A stretch of 64,000 bases of DNA from Mycobacterium triplex (GTDB taxonomy: Bacteria; Actinomycetota; Actinomycetes; Mycobacteriales; Mycobacteriaceae). The notes below the pieces were generated by a model, which saw nothing but the letters and a program-made list of their open reading frames with translations, did not search any database and was not told where the DNA came from. The position numbers were made by a program, and so were the translations under genes. This document shows, piece after piece, positions 6,834 through 15,833 of the stretch. The stretch spans positions 1,689,191-1,753,190 of the forward strand of contig NZ_HG964446.1 in NCBI RefSeq assembly GCF_000689255.1, read 5' to 3'. Position 1 is the first letter of the stretch. Every line of letters starts with the position of its first letter.

Positions 6834-8132
6834 CTATTCACGCCGCAGCCGCGAATCGACGAACTTCTCCAGCTCCTCCCATTCGCGCACCGCCGCCGAA
6901 TACGGCGACGCGGGCTTGCTCACCGATCCGGGCTCCAGCACGTAGGCCACCAGCTTGCCCAGCGGCGTGCTCGGTTCCAGGGCCTTGTCGACGGTGCTCT
7001 CCTCGGAGTAGTCGCCGATATCGCGAAGCAGTTCGACGGCGAGGTCGAGTTGCTCGCGGTCGACCGCGTCGGGCCCGTCGGCGAAGTCGTCGGCCAGCCC
7101 GGACAGCACGTAGATGTTCTCGTCGGTGACCTGCACGGCCAGCGATCCGTCCGTCGCGGCCGTGCGGATGTCGTCGTAGGTGCTCAGATCGGACAGGTCG
7201 TGGTCGTGCTCGTCGGCCAGGTAGCGTGCCAGGCTGCGTTCGGAGGTGAACACGCTGATCCGTCCGTTGCGGCCCAGGAAGATCGGGCGGTCGTCCAGGT
7301 AGCAGCGCAGCGTGTAGAACGTGCCCGAACTCGTCAAGATGCGGACCGGGTCGATGCCCACCTGGATCCAGAAGTCCTCGTCGCTGCCCAGCACGACGGT
7401 GTCGCCGGGCGCGCGTGCCTCGTCCTCGTCTTCGTCGTCCTCGCCTTCGGCTTCGGCTTCGGTGTCCTCGTCCTCGGACTCGTCGACAGCGTCGCTGTCG
7501 ACCTCGTCGTCTTCCTGGGATTCTTCTTCCTCGCGTTCTTCGGCCAGCTCTTCGGCGGCCTTTTCCGACGCCTTTTCGTCGACCTCGGGGGTGCTGATGA
7601 TCTCCTCGATCGCGGACAGCACGTCGTCCCAGCTGCGGCCGATGATCTCGGCGATCGCATTCCAGCGCTTGGCGCCGGCCTTGCCGGTGAAGTGGTCGAT
7701 GCCACCGGACACCGTGCCCAGGGTCGGGTTGCCGTTGAAGAACTTCGACACCGCCGGCAGCTCGCACACCGACCCGATCGACGACACGATCGCCAGGGCG
7801 CCGGCCAGCGCGGTCACCGACTCCTCGGTCGGCTTCTCGGCCACCAGCTCCTCGACGGCCACCAGGTCGAACCGCCTGGCCTCGGCGGGCTCGAAGGTGT
7901 GCGCGTGCGCCGCGGTCAGGTCTTTCCACGCCGGGTGATCGGTCAGGTCGTTCTCGGCGCCGGAACGCACGAACGCGACGAGGTCGGCAACGGCCGCGAA
8001 GACGTACAGGTCGTCCTCATTGCCCAGGAACGCCTCCCACTCGTCGCCTGAGTCGCGCCAGCGCGGTGCCCACACGGTGTAGCGGTCACCGTCGGACAGG
8101 CTCAGGCGGATGGGTACGAGGTCAGCAGCCAT
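6834..8132 (-). CDS. conserved protein with acidic linker (Rv3311-like)
   Basis: A 432-residue cytoplasmic protein matching Rv3311 in position (beside sapM) and in remembered length. It has an N-terminal domain of about 180 residues, an extremely acidic low-complexity linker (about 183-239, nearly all Glu/Asp/Ala/Ser), and a C-terminal domain of about 190 residues containing DEDFWIQVGIDPVRI. No enzymatic motif, signal peptide or membrane segment is visible. The acidic linker should be disordered and may mimic nucleic acid or mediate protein contacts (inference). Function unknown. Confidence 0.82.
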   Translation of the reverse strand: MAADLVPIRLSLSDGDRYTVWAPRWRDSGDEWEAFLGNEDDLYVFAAVADLVAFVRSGAENDLTDHPAWKDLTAAHAHTFEPAEARRFDLVAVEELVAEKPTEESVTALAGALAIVSSIGSVCELPAVSKFFNGNPTLGTVSGGIDHFTGKAGAKRWNAIAEIIGRSWDDVLSAIEEIISTPEVDEKASEKAAEELAEEREEEESQEDDEVDSDAVDESEDEDTEAEAEGEDDEDEDEARAPGDTVVLGSDEDFWIQVGIDPVRILTSSGTFYTLRCYLDDRPIFLGRNGRISVFTSERSLARYLADEHDHDLSDLSTYDDIRTAATDGSLAVQVTDENIYVLSGLADDFADGPDAVDREQLDLAVELLRDIGDYSEESTVDKALEPSTPLGKLVAYVLEPGSVSKPASPYSAAVREWEELEKFVDSRLRRE

Positions 8133-8154
8133 GCGGCACAGAATAGCGACGGCC

Positions 8155-8191
8155 GGCCCACCAGCCGGGTCCGGTGTCGGGCCGGTGGGCC
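8155..8191 (-). terminator. hairpin just downstream of sapM
   Basis: GGCCCACC (8155-8162) and GGTGGGCC (8184-8191) form a perfect 8-bp stem around a 21-base GC-rich loop. It begins at the last base of the sapM stop codon and precedes the next gene on the same strand. There is no U tract, as is common for mycobacterial terminator candidates. Confidence 0.4.
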
Positions 8192-9051
8192 TATCCCGCC
8201 CAGATGCTGGCGATCGCGGGGGCGTTGGCCGCGTTGCCGGTCTTGGGCAAGCCGTACATCTGCTCGATGGTGGACAGCAGGTTGTAGTGGCTCATCTGCT
8301 CGCTGTAGCTGCCGGGCTGGACGTGCGCGCCGTAAATGATCGTCGGGATCTGGTTGTTCTTGCCGCCGTCGTCCTCATCCCAGGTCACGATCAGCAGGCT
8401 GTTGTTGGCGACCGCCCAGTTGGCGTACCCGGACAGCTGCCGATTCAGCCAGGCGTCGCCCTGGGCGATCGAGCCGTCGTGCATGTTGTTGTCGTTGTTG
8501 GGAATGACGAACGACACCGTCGGCAGGCTGGCGTAGTTCCCTTGCGGAAACGCGGAGAACGGCACCGAACTCGTCGGCGGCACGTTGGTGAAATTGGCCC
8601 ACGGCACATGCTTGCGCGCGTACTTGCCCGCGCTGCACACCGGCGACCCGACGCCGGGCAGGTCCTCGGAATAGCCGATGAAGGTGTAACCGGCGGCGAG
8701 CAGTTCCGAACCCAGGTTGGGTGCGTTGCCGGCGTTGATCGGGCACGAATCCTTGGTCAGGCCAAAGGTATTGCCGGCGAACATGGCCAAGTAGTTCGGT
8801 TCGCTGGGATGCGTTTCGGCGAACGACTGCACCATGTTGGCGCCATGGGAGGCAAGGGCGTTGATGAAGGGGTTCTGCGGGCTGCCGATGATATGAGGTT
8901 CAGAACGGTTCTCTTCCACCACAATTACGATGTGCGCGGGCCGGGGAAGCGCGGCCGCGGCGGTCACGCGGGGGGCCAGCGGGGTGGCGGCCAACCACGT
9001 CAGCACAGCCGCCGCGACCACGATGAGCGGACGTCGAATCTCGCGAAACAC
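8191..9051 (-). CDS. sapM: secreted acid phosphatase SapM
   Basis: A 286-residue secreted phosphatase (Rv3310-like). It has a signal peptide over about residues 1-33, then the phosphoesterase-family motifs VEENRSEPHIIG, ETHPSEPNYLAMFAG, DGSIAQGDAWL and TWDEDDGGKNN, which supply the likely catalytic and metal-binding residues. In M. tuberculosis SapM removes phosphate from phosphatidylinositol-3-phosphate and phosphoinositides and slows phagosome maturation. The start is GTG at 9051. The gene is divergent from upp across about 100 bases that contain a TATA-rich -10-like element near the upp start. Length matches the family. Confidence 0.9.
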   Translation of the reverse strand: MFREIRRPLIVVAAAVLTWLAATPLAPRVTAAAALPRPAHIVIVVEENRSEPHIIGSPQNPFINALASHGANMVQSFAETHPSEPNYLAMFAGNTFGLTKDSCPINAGNAPNLGSELLAAGYTFIGYSEDLPGVGSPVCSAGKYARKHVPWANFTNVPPTSSVPFSAFPQGNYASLPTVSFVIPNNDNNMHDGSIAQGDAWLNRQLSGYANWAVANNSLLIVTWDEDDGGKNNQIPTIIYGAHVQPGSYSEQMSHYNLLSTIEQMYGLPKTGNAANAPAIASIWAG

Positions 9052-9154
9052 CCGGGGAGCATACGAGCCGACACGCGTGAGCGACGGCAGGCGCGCATGG
9101 GTGTCAGCCGCACTTTAGCCAACCGAGGTCGGATCGTTATATACCCTCGGACGC

Positions 9155-9889
9155 ATGGAAGTGCGCGTGATCGACCACCCGTTGGCCGCCACCCGGCTGA
9201 CGGTGCTGCGCGACGAGCGCACCGATGCCGCCGGCTTTCGGGCCGCGTTGCGGGAGCTGACGCTGATGCTGGTCTACGAGGCCACCCGGGACGCGGCCAC
9301 CACGCCGGTCAGGATCCGCACACCGCTGGCCGACACGCTCGGAAAGCGATTGACCAAGCCGCCGCTGCTGGTTCCGGTGTTGCGGGCCGGGCTCGGGATG
9401 GTCGACGAGGCGCATGCCGCGATCCCCGAGGCCGAGGTCGGCTTCGTCGGGGTGGCCCGCGACGAGCAGACGCATCTGCCCTTCCCGTACATGGAGTCGT
9501 TGCCGGCCAAACTCAAACACCGGCCGGTCATGGTGCTCGATCCGATGCTGGCCACCGGCGGGTCGATGCGCTACACCATCGAACTGCTGCAGCGTCGCGG
9601 TGCGACGGATATCACCTTGCTCTGCGTGGTGACCGCACCGGAAGGCCTTGCGGCCGTTGAGGAAATCGCGCCGGACGCGCGAGTGTTCACCGCGGCGGTC
9701 GACAAGGGCCTCAACAAGTCGGCGTATATCGTGCCCGGGCTCGGCGATGCCGGTGACCGTCAGTTCGGGCCGCGCATCTTCACCAGCGTTCCACCGAAGC
9801 AACCAACTGCGCGCGCAGCGCGGCGGCGTAAGTCCGAGAAGAAGTTGGGTCGTCGGCAGCGGCGCAGCCAATCTCCAAGTAGCACTTGA
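9155..9889 (+). CDS. upp: uracil phosphoribosyltransferase with C-terminal extension
   Basis: Converts uracil and PRPP to UMP (pyrimidine salvage). The core shows the PRPP loop [14 protein letters not shown] and the uracil-binding segment [15 protein letters not shown]. The M. tuberculosis protein has 207 residues and ends GPR; here the frame stays open for 37 more residues, giving 244. The tail is basic ([18 protein letters not shown]). It is encoded by the strand opposite the end of pmmB, producing a 110-bp convergent overlap. This looks like loss of the normal stop codon. The start ATG at 9155 fits the family N-terminus. Confidence 0.92.
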   Translation: MEVRVIDHPLAATRLTVLRDERTDAAGFRAALRELTLMLVYEATRDAATTPVRIRTPLADTLGKRLTKPPLLVPVLRAGLGMVDEAHAAIPEAEVGFVGVARDEQTHLPFPYMESLPAKLKHRPVMVLDPMLATGGSMRYTIELLQRRGATDITLLCVVTAPEGLAAVEEIAPDARVFTAAVDKGLNKSAYIVPGLGDAGDRQFGPRIFTSVPPKQPTARAARRRKSEKKLGRRQRRSQSPSST

Positions 9890-11363
9890 GCTTCGGCTCG
9901 GTCCCGGACGGCCGCACCACCACCCTGATCGACGTGTCGTCGTCGCCGGCGGTGAAGATCAGCGCGTCGCCGATATCGGTGAGTTTCGCGGCGAACCCGG
10001 CCAGTCGGCTCGGTGGGGCGGAGCGCAGCCGGGCCATCAGTTCGGCGGCCGCGCCGGCGTCGGCGACCCGACGCGACACCGCCGCAACTTCGTGCACGCC
10101 GTATCGCCGGGTGAGTTCGTCGAGTACGTCGGGAATCGAACGGCCCTGCTGTTTCACCGCGGCCACCATGTCGCAGACCAGGACCGCGGCGCTGATTCCG
10201 TCCTTGTCGCGCACCGCGGCCGGGTCGACGCAGTGGCCGATCGCTTCTTCGTAGGCGTAGACCAGGCGGCCGGCGGACACCTTCGCATCGGCGCGCGCCA
10301 GCCATTTAAATCCGGTGAGCGTCTCGACGTGGATCGCGCCGTAGTGGGCGGCGATCTGCGCGAGCATCCGGGAGGACACGATGGTGCTGGCCACCACGGC
10401 CTGGTCCGGTTGTCGTTCGTGGGACAGAATGTAATCGCCTAGCAGCCAACCGGTTTCGTCGCCGGACAGCATTCGCCACCCCGTAGCCGTCGGGATGCCC
10501 ACCGCGCAACGGTCCGCGTCGGGATCCAGCGCGATCGCGACGTCGGCCTCGATCTCGGCGGCCAGGGCGAGCAGCGCGTCGGCGGCGCCGGGTTCCTCGG
10601 GGTTCGGGAACGCGACGGTGGGGAAGTCGGGATCCGGCGCGTACTGGGCGCCGACGGTGTGTACCCGATCGAAGCCGGCGCGGTGCAGCGTCTGGACGGC
10701 CACCGCGCCGCCGACGCCATGCAGTGGGGTCAGCGCCACTCGCACCGAGCCGGTGCCACGCCGCACCGCGCCCGCGCGTTCGATGTAGCGCGCGACCAGG
10801 TCGGTGTCCGCGGGCGTGACGGGCGTGCGGTTGATCTGGTCGGCGGGAGGCGCTGTGGCCATTGCGGTTTCGATCTCGGTGTCGGTCGGGGAGATGATCT
10901 GGATGCCGCCGTCGAAGTACACCTTGTAGCCGTTGTCGGCCGGCGGATTGTGCGAGGCGGTGATCTGGATTCCGGCGGCGGCACCGGTGTGTCGCACCGC
11001 GTAGGCGACCACCGGTGTCGGCACCGGACCCGCCAGCAGCAACACCGAAAAACCCTTGGCAGCAAGCACTTCCGCGGTCACCGTGGCGAATACCGCCGAA
11101 CCGTGCCGAGCGTCGCGGCCGACGATCACCTGCGAGCCGGCCCGGCCGCGGTCCGTAAGCACCTGTGCCACAGCCCAAGTCGCACGCGACACCACCGCGA
11201 CGTTCATGGCGTCCGGGCCGCCGCGCACCGGGCCCCGCAACCCCGCGGTGCCGAACTTCAGGGGGCGGGAGAAACGGGCGCGAAGTTCCTCCGGTGAGCA
11301 TGCGGCAAGCTCGGCGGCAGTCGTCGGATCGGGGTCGTGTGCGATCCAGTCCTGGTGTGTCAC
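9780..11363 (-). CDS. pmmB: phospho-sugar mutase PmmB
   Basis: A 527-residue alpha-D-phosphohexomutase (Rv3308-like), predicted to interconvert hexose 1- and 6-phosphates (phosphomannomutase or phosphoglucomutase). Visible motifs are the active-site serine loop [16 protein letters not shown], the metal-binding loop [11 protein letters not shown], the sugar-binding GDETGWLLG and EEAIG, and the C-terminal phosphate-binding [10 protein letters not shown]. The start is GTG at 11363, two bases after the deoD stop, so the two salvage genes are probably co-transcribed. The 3' end overlaps upp on the other strand. Confidence 0.93.
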   Translation of the reverse strand: MTHQDWIAHDPDPTTAAELAACSPEELRARFSRPLKFGTAGLRGPVRGGPDAMNVAVVSRATWAVAQVLTDRGRAGSQVIVGRDARHGSAVFATVTAEVLAAKGFSVLLLAGPVPTPVVAYAVRHTGAAAGIQITASHNPPADNGYKVYFDGGIQIISPTDTEIETAMATAPPADQINRTPVTPADTDLVARYIERAGAVRRGTGSVRVALTPLHGVGGAVAVQTLHRAGFDRVHTVGAQYAPDPDFPTVAFPNPEEPGAADALLALAAEIEADVAIALDPDADRCAVGIPTATGWRMLSGDETGWLLGDYILSHERQPDQAVVASTIVSSRMLAQIAAHYGAIHVETLTGFKWLARADAKVSAGRLVYAYEEAIGHCVDPAAVRDKDGISAAVLVCDMVAAVKQQGRSIPDVLDELTRRYGVHEVAAVSRRVADAGAAAELMARLRSAPPSRLAGFAAKLTDIGDALIFTAGDDDTSIRVVVRPSGTEPKLKCYLEIGCAAADDPTSSRTYAAALRAQLVASVERW

Positions 11364-11365
11364 AA

Positions 11366-12172
11366 CTAGATCCGGGTGATGATCGAGGCGAGCAGCGCGC
11401 CGATCCGGGCCGCCGACGCGGCCCCGGCGGCCATCACGTCGGCATGGCTCAGCGGAGCGCCACTGATACCGGCCGCCAGGTTGGTCACCAGCGAAATGCC
11501 CAGCACCTCGGCGCCGGCCGCGCGGGCCGCGATCGTTTCGTGCACGGTCGACATGCCGACCAGGTCGGCGCCCAGAGTCCGCAGCATCCGGATTTCGGCC
11601 GGCGTCTCGTAGTGCGGGCCGGGCAGGCCGGCGTAGACGCCTTCGGTCAGGTCCGGATCGGCCCCGCGGGCCAGCTCGCGCAGCCGCAGAGCGTAGGCAT
11701 CGGTGAGATCGACGAACTCGGCGCCGACCAACGGCGAGCGCGCGGTCAGGTTCAGGTGATCGCTGATCAGCACGGGCTGGCCCACCCGCATCTCGGTGCG
11801 CAATCCGCCCGCCGCGTTGGTCAGCACCACGATGTCGGCCCCGGCCGCACAGGCCGCTCGTACCGGGTGCACGACGTGGCTCAGGTCGTGGCCCTCGTAG
11901 GCGTGCACCCGCCCGGCCAGCACCAGCACCCGGTGTTCACCGATGCGCACCGACAACAGCTCACCGGGATGACCGGCCGCGCGCGGCGGTGCGAACCCGG
12001 GAATCTCGGCCTGGGGCAGCACGACGTCGGCGGAGCCCAGCTCCGCGATCGCCGGCGACCATCCCGAGCCGAGCACGATGGCGATGTCGTGGGTGTCAAC
12101 GCCGGTTTGCTCGCGGATGGAATTTGCCGCGCGTTGTGCGAGTTGAGAATTCTCGGATGCAACGTCGGTCAC
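11366..12172 (-). CDS. deoD: purine nucleoside phosphorylase
   Basis: A 268-residue trimeric-type purine nucleoside phosphorylase (Rv3307-like). It cleaves inosine or guanosine with phosphate to base and ribose 1-phosphate. Motifs are the phosphate-binding LGSGWSP, the [10 protein letters not shown] loop, the purine-site segment [10 protein letters not shown], and [16 protein letters not shown]. The start is GTG at 12172. It lies directly upstream of pmmB, which handles the sugar phosphate products, supporting a salvage operon. Confidence 0.93.
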   Translation of the reverse strand: MTDVASENSQLAQRAANSIREQTGVDTHDIAIVLGSGWSPAIAELGSADVVLPQAEIPGFAPPRAAGHPGELLSVRIGEHRVLVLAGRVHAYEGHDLSHVVHPVRAACAAGADIVVLTNAAGGLRTEMRVGQPVLISDHLNLTARSPLVGAEFVDLTDAYALRLRELARGADPDLTEGVYAGLPGPHYETPAEIRMLRTLGADLVGMSTVHETIAARAAGAEVLGISLVTNLAAGISGAPLSHADVMAAGAASAARIGALLASIITRI

Positions 12173-12215
12173 ACTTCACGAGCTTAGCTGCGCTATATAT
12201 GTCAGGATTTCCCGC

Positions 12216-12869
12216 ATGAGTTTTGGTAGGTGGCCGGTTACTGGCCTGGTCATTGCAATCGCCGTTTCGTTGGCAGGCGGTCCCGCGCCGACGGCACGAG
12301 CCGACTGCCCGGACGTCCAGCTGATTTTCGCCCGCGGTACCAACGAGCCGCCCGGCCTGGGCGCCGTCGGCGATGCGCTGTTCGCCGCGCTGCAGCCCGC
12401 CCTGGGCGGACGCAACCTCGACAACTACGCGGTGAACTACCCGGCCAGCTACAACTTCCTGCAGACCGGTGACGGCGCCAACGACGCTCGCGATCACATC
12501 GCGGCGATGGTCGACCAGTGCCCGGCCACCCACCTGATCCTGGGCGGCTTCTCGCAGGGCGCGGCCGCGGTCTCGATGCTGGCCGGGGTGCCCCCGCTGG
12601 GCAACACCATCGGCCAGTTCGGGTCGGCTCCGGCGCTGGACCCGGCCCTGGCCAGCAAGGTCAGGGCGGTCGCCGTGTTCGGCAATCCCGGCAACCGGTT
12701 CAACACCCCGCTGTCGACGGCCGGGCAGTTCGCCGGCCGTGCCATCGACGAGTGCAGCGCCGGCGATCCGGTCTGCGTCGTCGGCGGGCGCGACCGGGAC
12801 GCGCACCACGACTATTCGGTCCCGCCCTACCCCGGCCAGGCGGCCAGCTTCATCGCCGGACGGGTGTAG
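12216..12869 (+). CDS. secreted cutinase-family serine esterase
   Basis: A 217-residue exported alpha/beta hydrolase of the mycobacterial cutinase-like (Culp) type. The signal peptide ends near residue 29 (TARAD). The catalytic triad reads Ser113 in GGFSQGAA, Asp184 in CSAGDPVC, and a His near 197-198 in DAHHDY. Four cysteines fit the two conserved disulfides. Family members hydrolyse short- to medium-chain esters, and some act as phospholipases. In M. tuberculosis no cutinase lies between deoD and amiB1 as I recall, so this is a lineage-specific insertion in the conserved order. It starts 43 bases from deoD in divergent orientation. Confidence 0.9.
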   Translation: MSFGRWPVTGLVIAIAVSLAGGPAPTARADCPDVQLIFARGTNEPPGLGAVGDALFAALQPALGGRNLDNYAVNYPASYNFLQTGDGANDARDHIAAMVDQCPATHLILGGFSQGAAAVSMLAGVPPLGNTIGQFGSAPALDPALASKVRAVAVFGNPGNRFNTPLSTAGQFAGRAIDECSAGDPVCVVGGRDRDAHHDYSVPPYPGQAASFIAGRV

Positions 12870-12919
12870 CCGCCGTCGGTTCGGTCGGCCGCGGCTGCGG
12901 TCGGTGAGATACTGCGAGG

Positions 12920-14104
12920 ATGCCCACACACACCGCATTGGACCGCGTCGAGGACGCGGTGCGGCGTCGTGGCGCCGATCTCGTCGAACTGTCGCACGCA
13001 ATCCACGCCGAGCCCGAGCTGGCCTTCGCCGAGCATCGGAGCTGCGCCAAAACGCAGGCACTGGTGGCCGAGCGCGGCTTCGAGGTCACCGCGGCCGCCG
13101 GCGGTCTGGACACCGCCTTTCGGGCGGATTTCGGCAGCGGAGGCCTGGTAGTCGGGGTCTGCGCGGAGTACGACGCGCTGCCCGAGATCGGACACGCCTG
13201 TGGCCACAACATCATTGCGGCGTCGGCGGTCGGAACCGCGCTGGCGCTGGCCGAGGTGGCCGACGAGCTGGGCCTGACCGTCGCCCTGGTCGGCACGCCC
13301 GCCGAGGAGGCCGGCGGCGGTAAGGCGCTGCTGCTTCAGGCCGGGACGTTCGACGACGTCGCGGCGGCGGTGATGCTGCACCCGGGGCCGACCGATATCG
13401 CGGCCGCGCGCTCGCTGGCGCTGTCCGAGGTGACCGTCGACTACCGTGGCAAGGAATCGCATGCCGCCGTCGCCCCGCATCTGGGCGTCAACGCCGCCGA
13501 CGCCATCACCGTCGCGCAGGTCGCCATCGGCGTGCTGCGGCAGCAACTGGCGCCGGGGCAGTTGGTCCACGGGATCGTCACCAACGGCGGGCAGGCGGTC
13601 AACGTCATCCCCGGCCACGCCGCATTGCAGTACGCGATGCGCGCCGTCGAGCTGGATTCGCTGCGAGAACTGGAGGGCAGGATGTTTGCGTGCTTCGCCG
13701 CGGGCGCCCTGGCCACCGGGTGCGAATACGAAATCGACACGCCGTCACCGGCATACGCCGAGCTGCGGCCCGACCGGTGGCTGGCCGAGATTTGCCGGGA
13801 AGAGATGCGCCGGCTGGGACGCGAACCGGTGGCGCCCGAGTTCGAGACGGCGCTGCCGATGGGCAGCACCGACATGGGCAACGTGACGCAGGTGCTGCCG
13901 GGCATCCACCCGGTGATCGGTGTCGACGCCGGGGGCGCGACGGTGCATCAGCGCGCATTCGCGACCGCCGCCGCCGGCCCGAGCGCCGACCGCGCGGTGG
14001 TCGAGGGCGCGGTGATGCTGGCGCGCACGGTCGTGCACCTCGCCCAGGACGGCGCCGAACGCGACCGGGTCATCGCCGGGGTGGAACGCCGGGCGGCCAC
14101 ATGA
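12920..14104 (+). CDS. amiB1: M20-family amidohydrolase AmiB1
   Basis: A 394-residue metallo-amidohydrolase (Rv3306c-like), of the peptidase M20 / aminoacylase type that hydrolyses N-acyl amino acids or amides. Metal-site motifs are GHACGHNIIAASAVG and TPAEEAGGGK, followed by a dimerisation domain (VDYRGKESHAAVAPH). It overlaps amiA1 by four bases (ATGA), indicating translational coupling. The substrate is not defined by the sequence; aminobenzoyl-glutamate-type hydrolases are close relatives. Confidence 0.9.
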   Translation: MPTHTALDRVEDAVRRRGADLVELSHAIHAEPELAFAEHRSCAKTQALVAERGFEVTAAAGGLDTAFRADFGSGGLVVGVCAEYDALPEIGHACGHNIIAASAVGTALALAEVADELGLTVALVGTPAEEAGGGKALLLQAGTFDDVAAAVMLHPGPTDIAAARSLALSEVTVDYRGKESHAAVAPHLGVNAADAITVAQVAIGVLRQQLAPGQLVHGIVTNGGQAVNVIPGHAALQYAMRAVELDSLRELEGRMFACFAAGALATGCEYEIDTPSPAYAELRPDRWLAEICREEMRRLGREPVAPEFETALPMGSTDMGNVTQVLPGIHPVIGVDAGGATVHQRAFATAAAGPSADRAVVEGAVMLARTVVHLAQDGAERDRVIAGVERRAAT

Positions 14105-15273
14105 GCCTGGTCGACACCGCCGAATCCTGGCTGGCCGCCCACTACGACGACCTGGTCGAGTGGCGCCGGCACATCCACCGCTATCCGGAGCTGGGCCGGC
14201 AGGAGTACGCCACCACGCAGTTCGTCGCCGAGCGGTTGGCCGACGCGGGGCTGAACCCCAAGGTGCTGCCCGGCGGTACCGGGCTGACGTGTGATTTCGG
14301 CCCCGACCACGAGCCCCGCATCGCGCTGCGCGCGGACATGGACGCGCTGCCGATGGCCGAGCGCACCGACGCGCCGTATGCCTCGACGATGCCGAATGTC
14401 GCGCACGCCTGCGGGCACGACGCGCACACCGCGATCCTGCTGGGCACCGCGCAGGCGCTGGCCTCGGTGCCCGAGCTGCCGGTCGGGGTGCGGCTGATCT
14501 TTCAGGCCGCCGAGGAGCTGATGCCCGGCGGCGCGATCGACGCCATCGCGGCCGGAGCGCTGAACGGGGTGTCCCGGATCTTCGCGCTGCATTGCGATCC
14601 CCGGCTCGAGGTCGGCAAGGTCGCGGTCCGGCAAGGCCCGATCACCTCGGCGGCCGACCACATCCACATCACGCTGTATTCGCCGGGCGGACACACCTCG
14701 CGGCCACACCTGACCGCCGACCTGGTGTACGGCCTCGGCACGCTGATCACCGGGGTGCCCGGCGTCCTGTCGCGGCGCCTGGACCCGCGCAACGGCACCG
14801 TCCTGGTCTGGGGCGCCGTCAACGCCGGGGTGGCCGCCAACGCCATTCCGCAGAACGGTCAGCTGTCGGGCACCGTGCGCACCGCCAGCCGACACACCTG
14901 GCTCGAGCTCGAGGACGTCATCCGTCAGGCGGTGGATTCGCTGCTGGTGCCGCTGGGCATCGAACACACGATGCAATACCGGCGGGGGGTGCCCCCGGTG
15001 GTCAACGAGGAGGTTTCGACCCGCATCCTCACCCACGCGATCGAGGGGGTCGGCCCCGAGGCGCTGGCCGACACCCGGCAGTCCGGCGGCGGCGAGGATT
15101 TCTCCTGGTATCTCGAGGAGATTCCCGGCGCGATGGCGCGACTGGGCGTGTGGTCGGGCGAGGGTCCGCAGCTGGACCTGCACCAGCCGAATTTCGATCT
15201 CGACGAACGCGCCCTGGGGATCGGACTGCGGGTGATGGTCAACATCATCGAGCAGTCGGCCATCTTCTCCTAA
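14101..15273 (+). CDS. amiA1: N-acyl-amino-acid amidohydrolase AmiA1
   Basis: A 390-residue M20D amidohydrolase (Rv3305c-like). Motifs are the HRYPELG-type N-terminus, LRADMDALPM, HACGHDAHTAILLG, FQAAEELMPGG, LHCDPRLEVG and GGEDFSWY. These match hippurate / N-acetyl-L-amino-acid hydrolases with a two-metal site. The start ATG overlaps the amiB1 stop. The adjacent pair of related hydrolases suggests gene duplication and a shared role in recycling acylated amino acids. Confidence 0.91.
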   Translation: MSLVDTAESWLAAHYDDLVEWRRHIHRYPELGRQEYATTQFVAERLADAGLNPKVLPGGTGLTCDFGPDHEPRIALRADMDALPMAERTDAPYASTMPNVAHACGHDAHTAILLGTAQALASVPELPVGVRLIFQAAEELMPGGAIDAIAAGALNGVSRIFALHCDPRLEVGKVAVRQGPITSAADHIHITLYSPGGHTSRPHLTADLVYGLGTLITGVPGVLSRRLDPRNGTVLVWGAVNAGVAANAIPQNGQLSGTVRTASRHTWLELEDVIRQAVDSLLVPLGIEHTMQYRRGVPPVVNEEVSTRILTHAIEGVGPEALADTRQSGGGEDFSWYLEEIPGAMARLGVWSGEGPQLDLHQPNFDLDERALGIGLRVMVNIIEQSAIFS

Positions 15274-15277
15274 AGCC

Positions 15278-15757
15278 TTAAGCAGAGGTTCCCGGGCCGA
15301 TGTTGCGGGCCGGCCGGGTCCGCAGGTCGTGAACGTATTCCATTGGTGCGCCCGCGATTTCGGCGGCATCGGCCATCACGCCGAGGTACCGCGCGGACGG
15401 CAGCCCGCCCTCCCAGGCGTCGAGCACGTACAGCCACGCCAGCACCGGATCGGTGTCGGTGTCCGACGACGTGCGCTCGACGCGGCACCGGATCTTCTTG
15501 TGGATGCCGAACTCGGAGCCCTCCCAGTGATCCAGGCTCATCTCGTCGGCCGGCGTCATGTCGTAGAGCACGACGAACACCTTGGAGTCGGGATCCTCGA
15601 CGATGCTGGCCAGGGCGCCCTCCCAGCCGATGTCCTCGCCGCCGAAGGTCAGCCGCCACCCGTGCAGCCAGCCCGTTCCGGCCATCGGGGAATGGGGTGC
15701 CCGCTTCTGCATCTGTTCGGGATGCATGTTCGATCCGTAGGCGGCGTAGAGCGGCAC
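15278..15757 (-). CDS. gamma-glutamylcyclotransferase-like protein (Rv3304-like)
   Basis: A 159-residue protein of the AIG2/GGCT-like fold. It begins PLYAAYGSNMHPEQM, the typical YGSN substrate loop, and has RLTFGGEDIGWEGALASIVED and the acidic DHWEGSEFG segment, which supplies the general acid of this fold. I chose GTG at 15757, which gives the length I recall for the M. tuberculosis homologue; a TTG further upstream is open but adds unrelated residues. The substrate is unknown. It is convergent with amiA1, four bases apart. Confidence 0.82.
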   Translation of the reverse strand: MPLYAAYGSNMHPEQMQKRAPHSPMAGTGWLHGWRLTFGGEDIGWEGALASIVEDPDSKVFVVLYDMTPADEMSLDHWEGSEFGIHKKIRCRVERTSSDTDTDPVLAWLYVLDAWEGGLPSARYLGVMADAAEIAGAPMEYVHDLRTRPARNIGPGTSA

Positions 15758-15833
15758 GGATGAAAGCTTAAACAACGGGCGCTCACGCGGTATTCATCCG
15801 GCGGTTCGGAAGGTCCTTGGATAGGTTGGGGCT

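Noticed and set aside
15758..15775. TTG start extending the GGCT-like protein by six residues
   Set aside because: The added residues are not part of the fold and the GTG at 15757 gives the family length.
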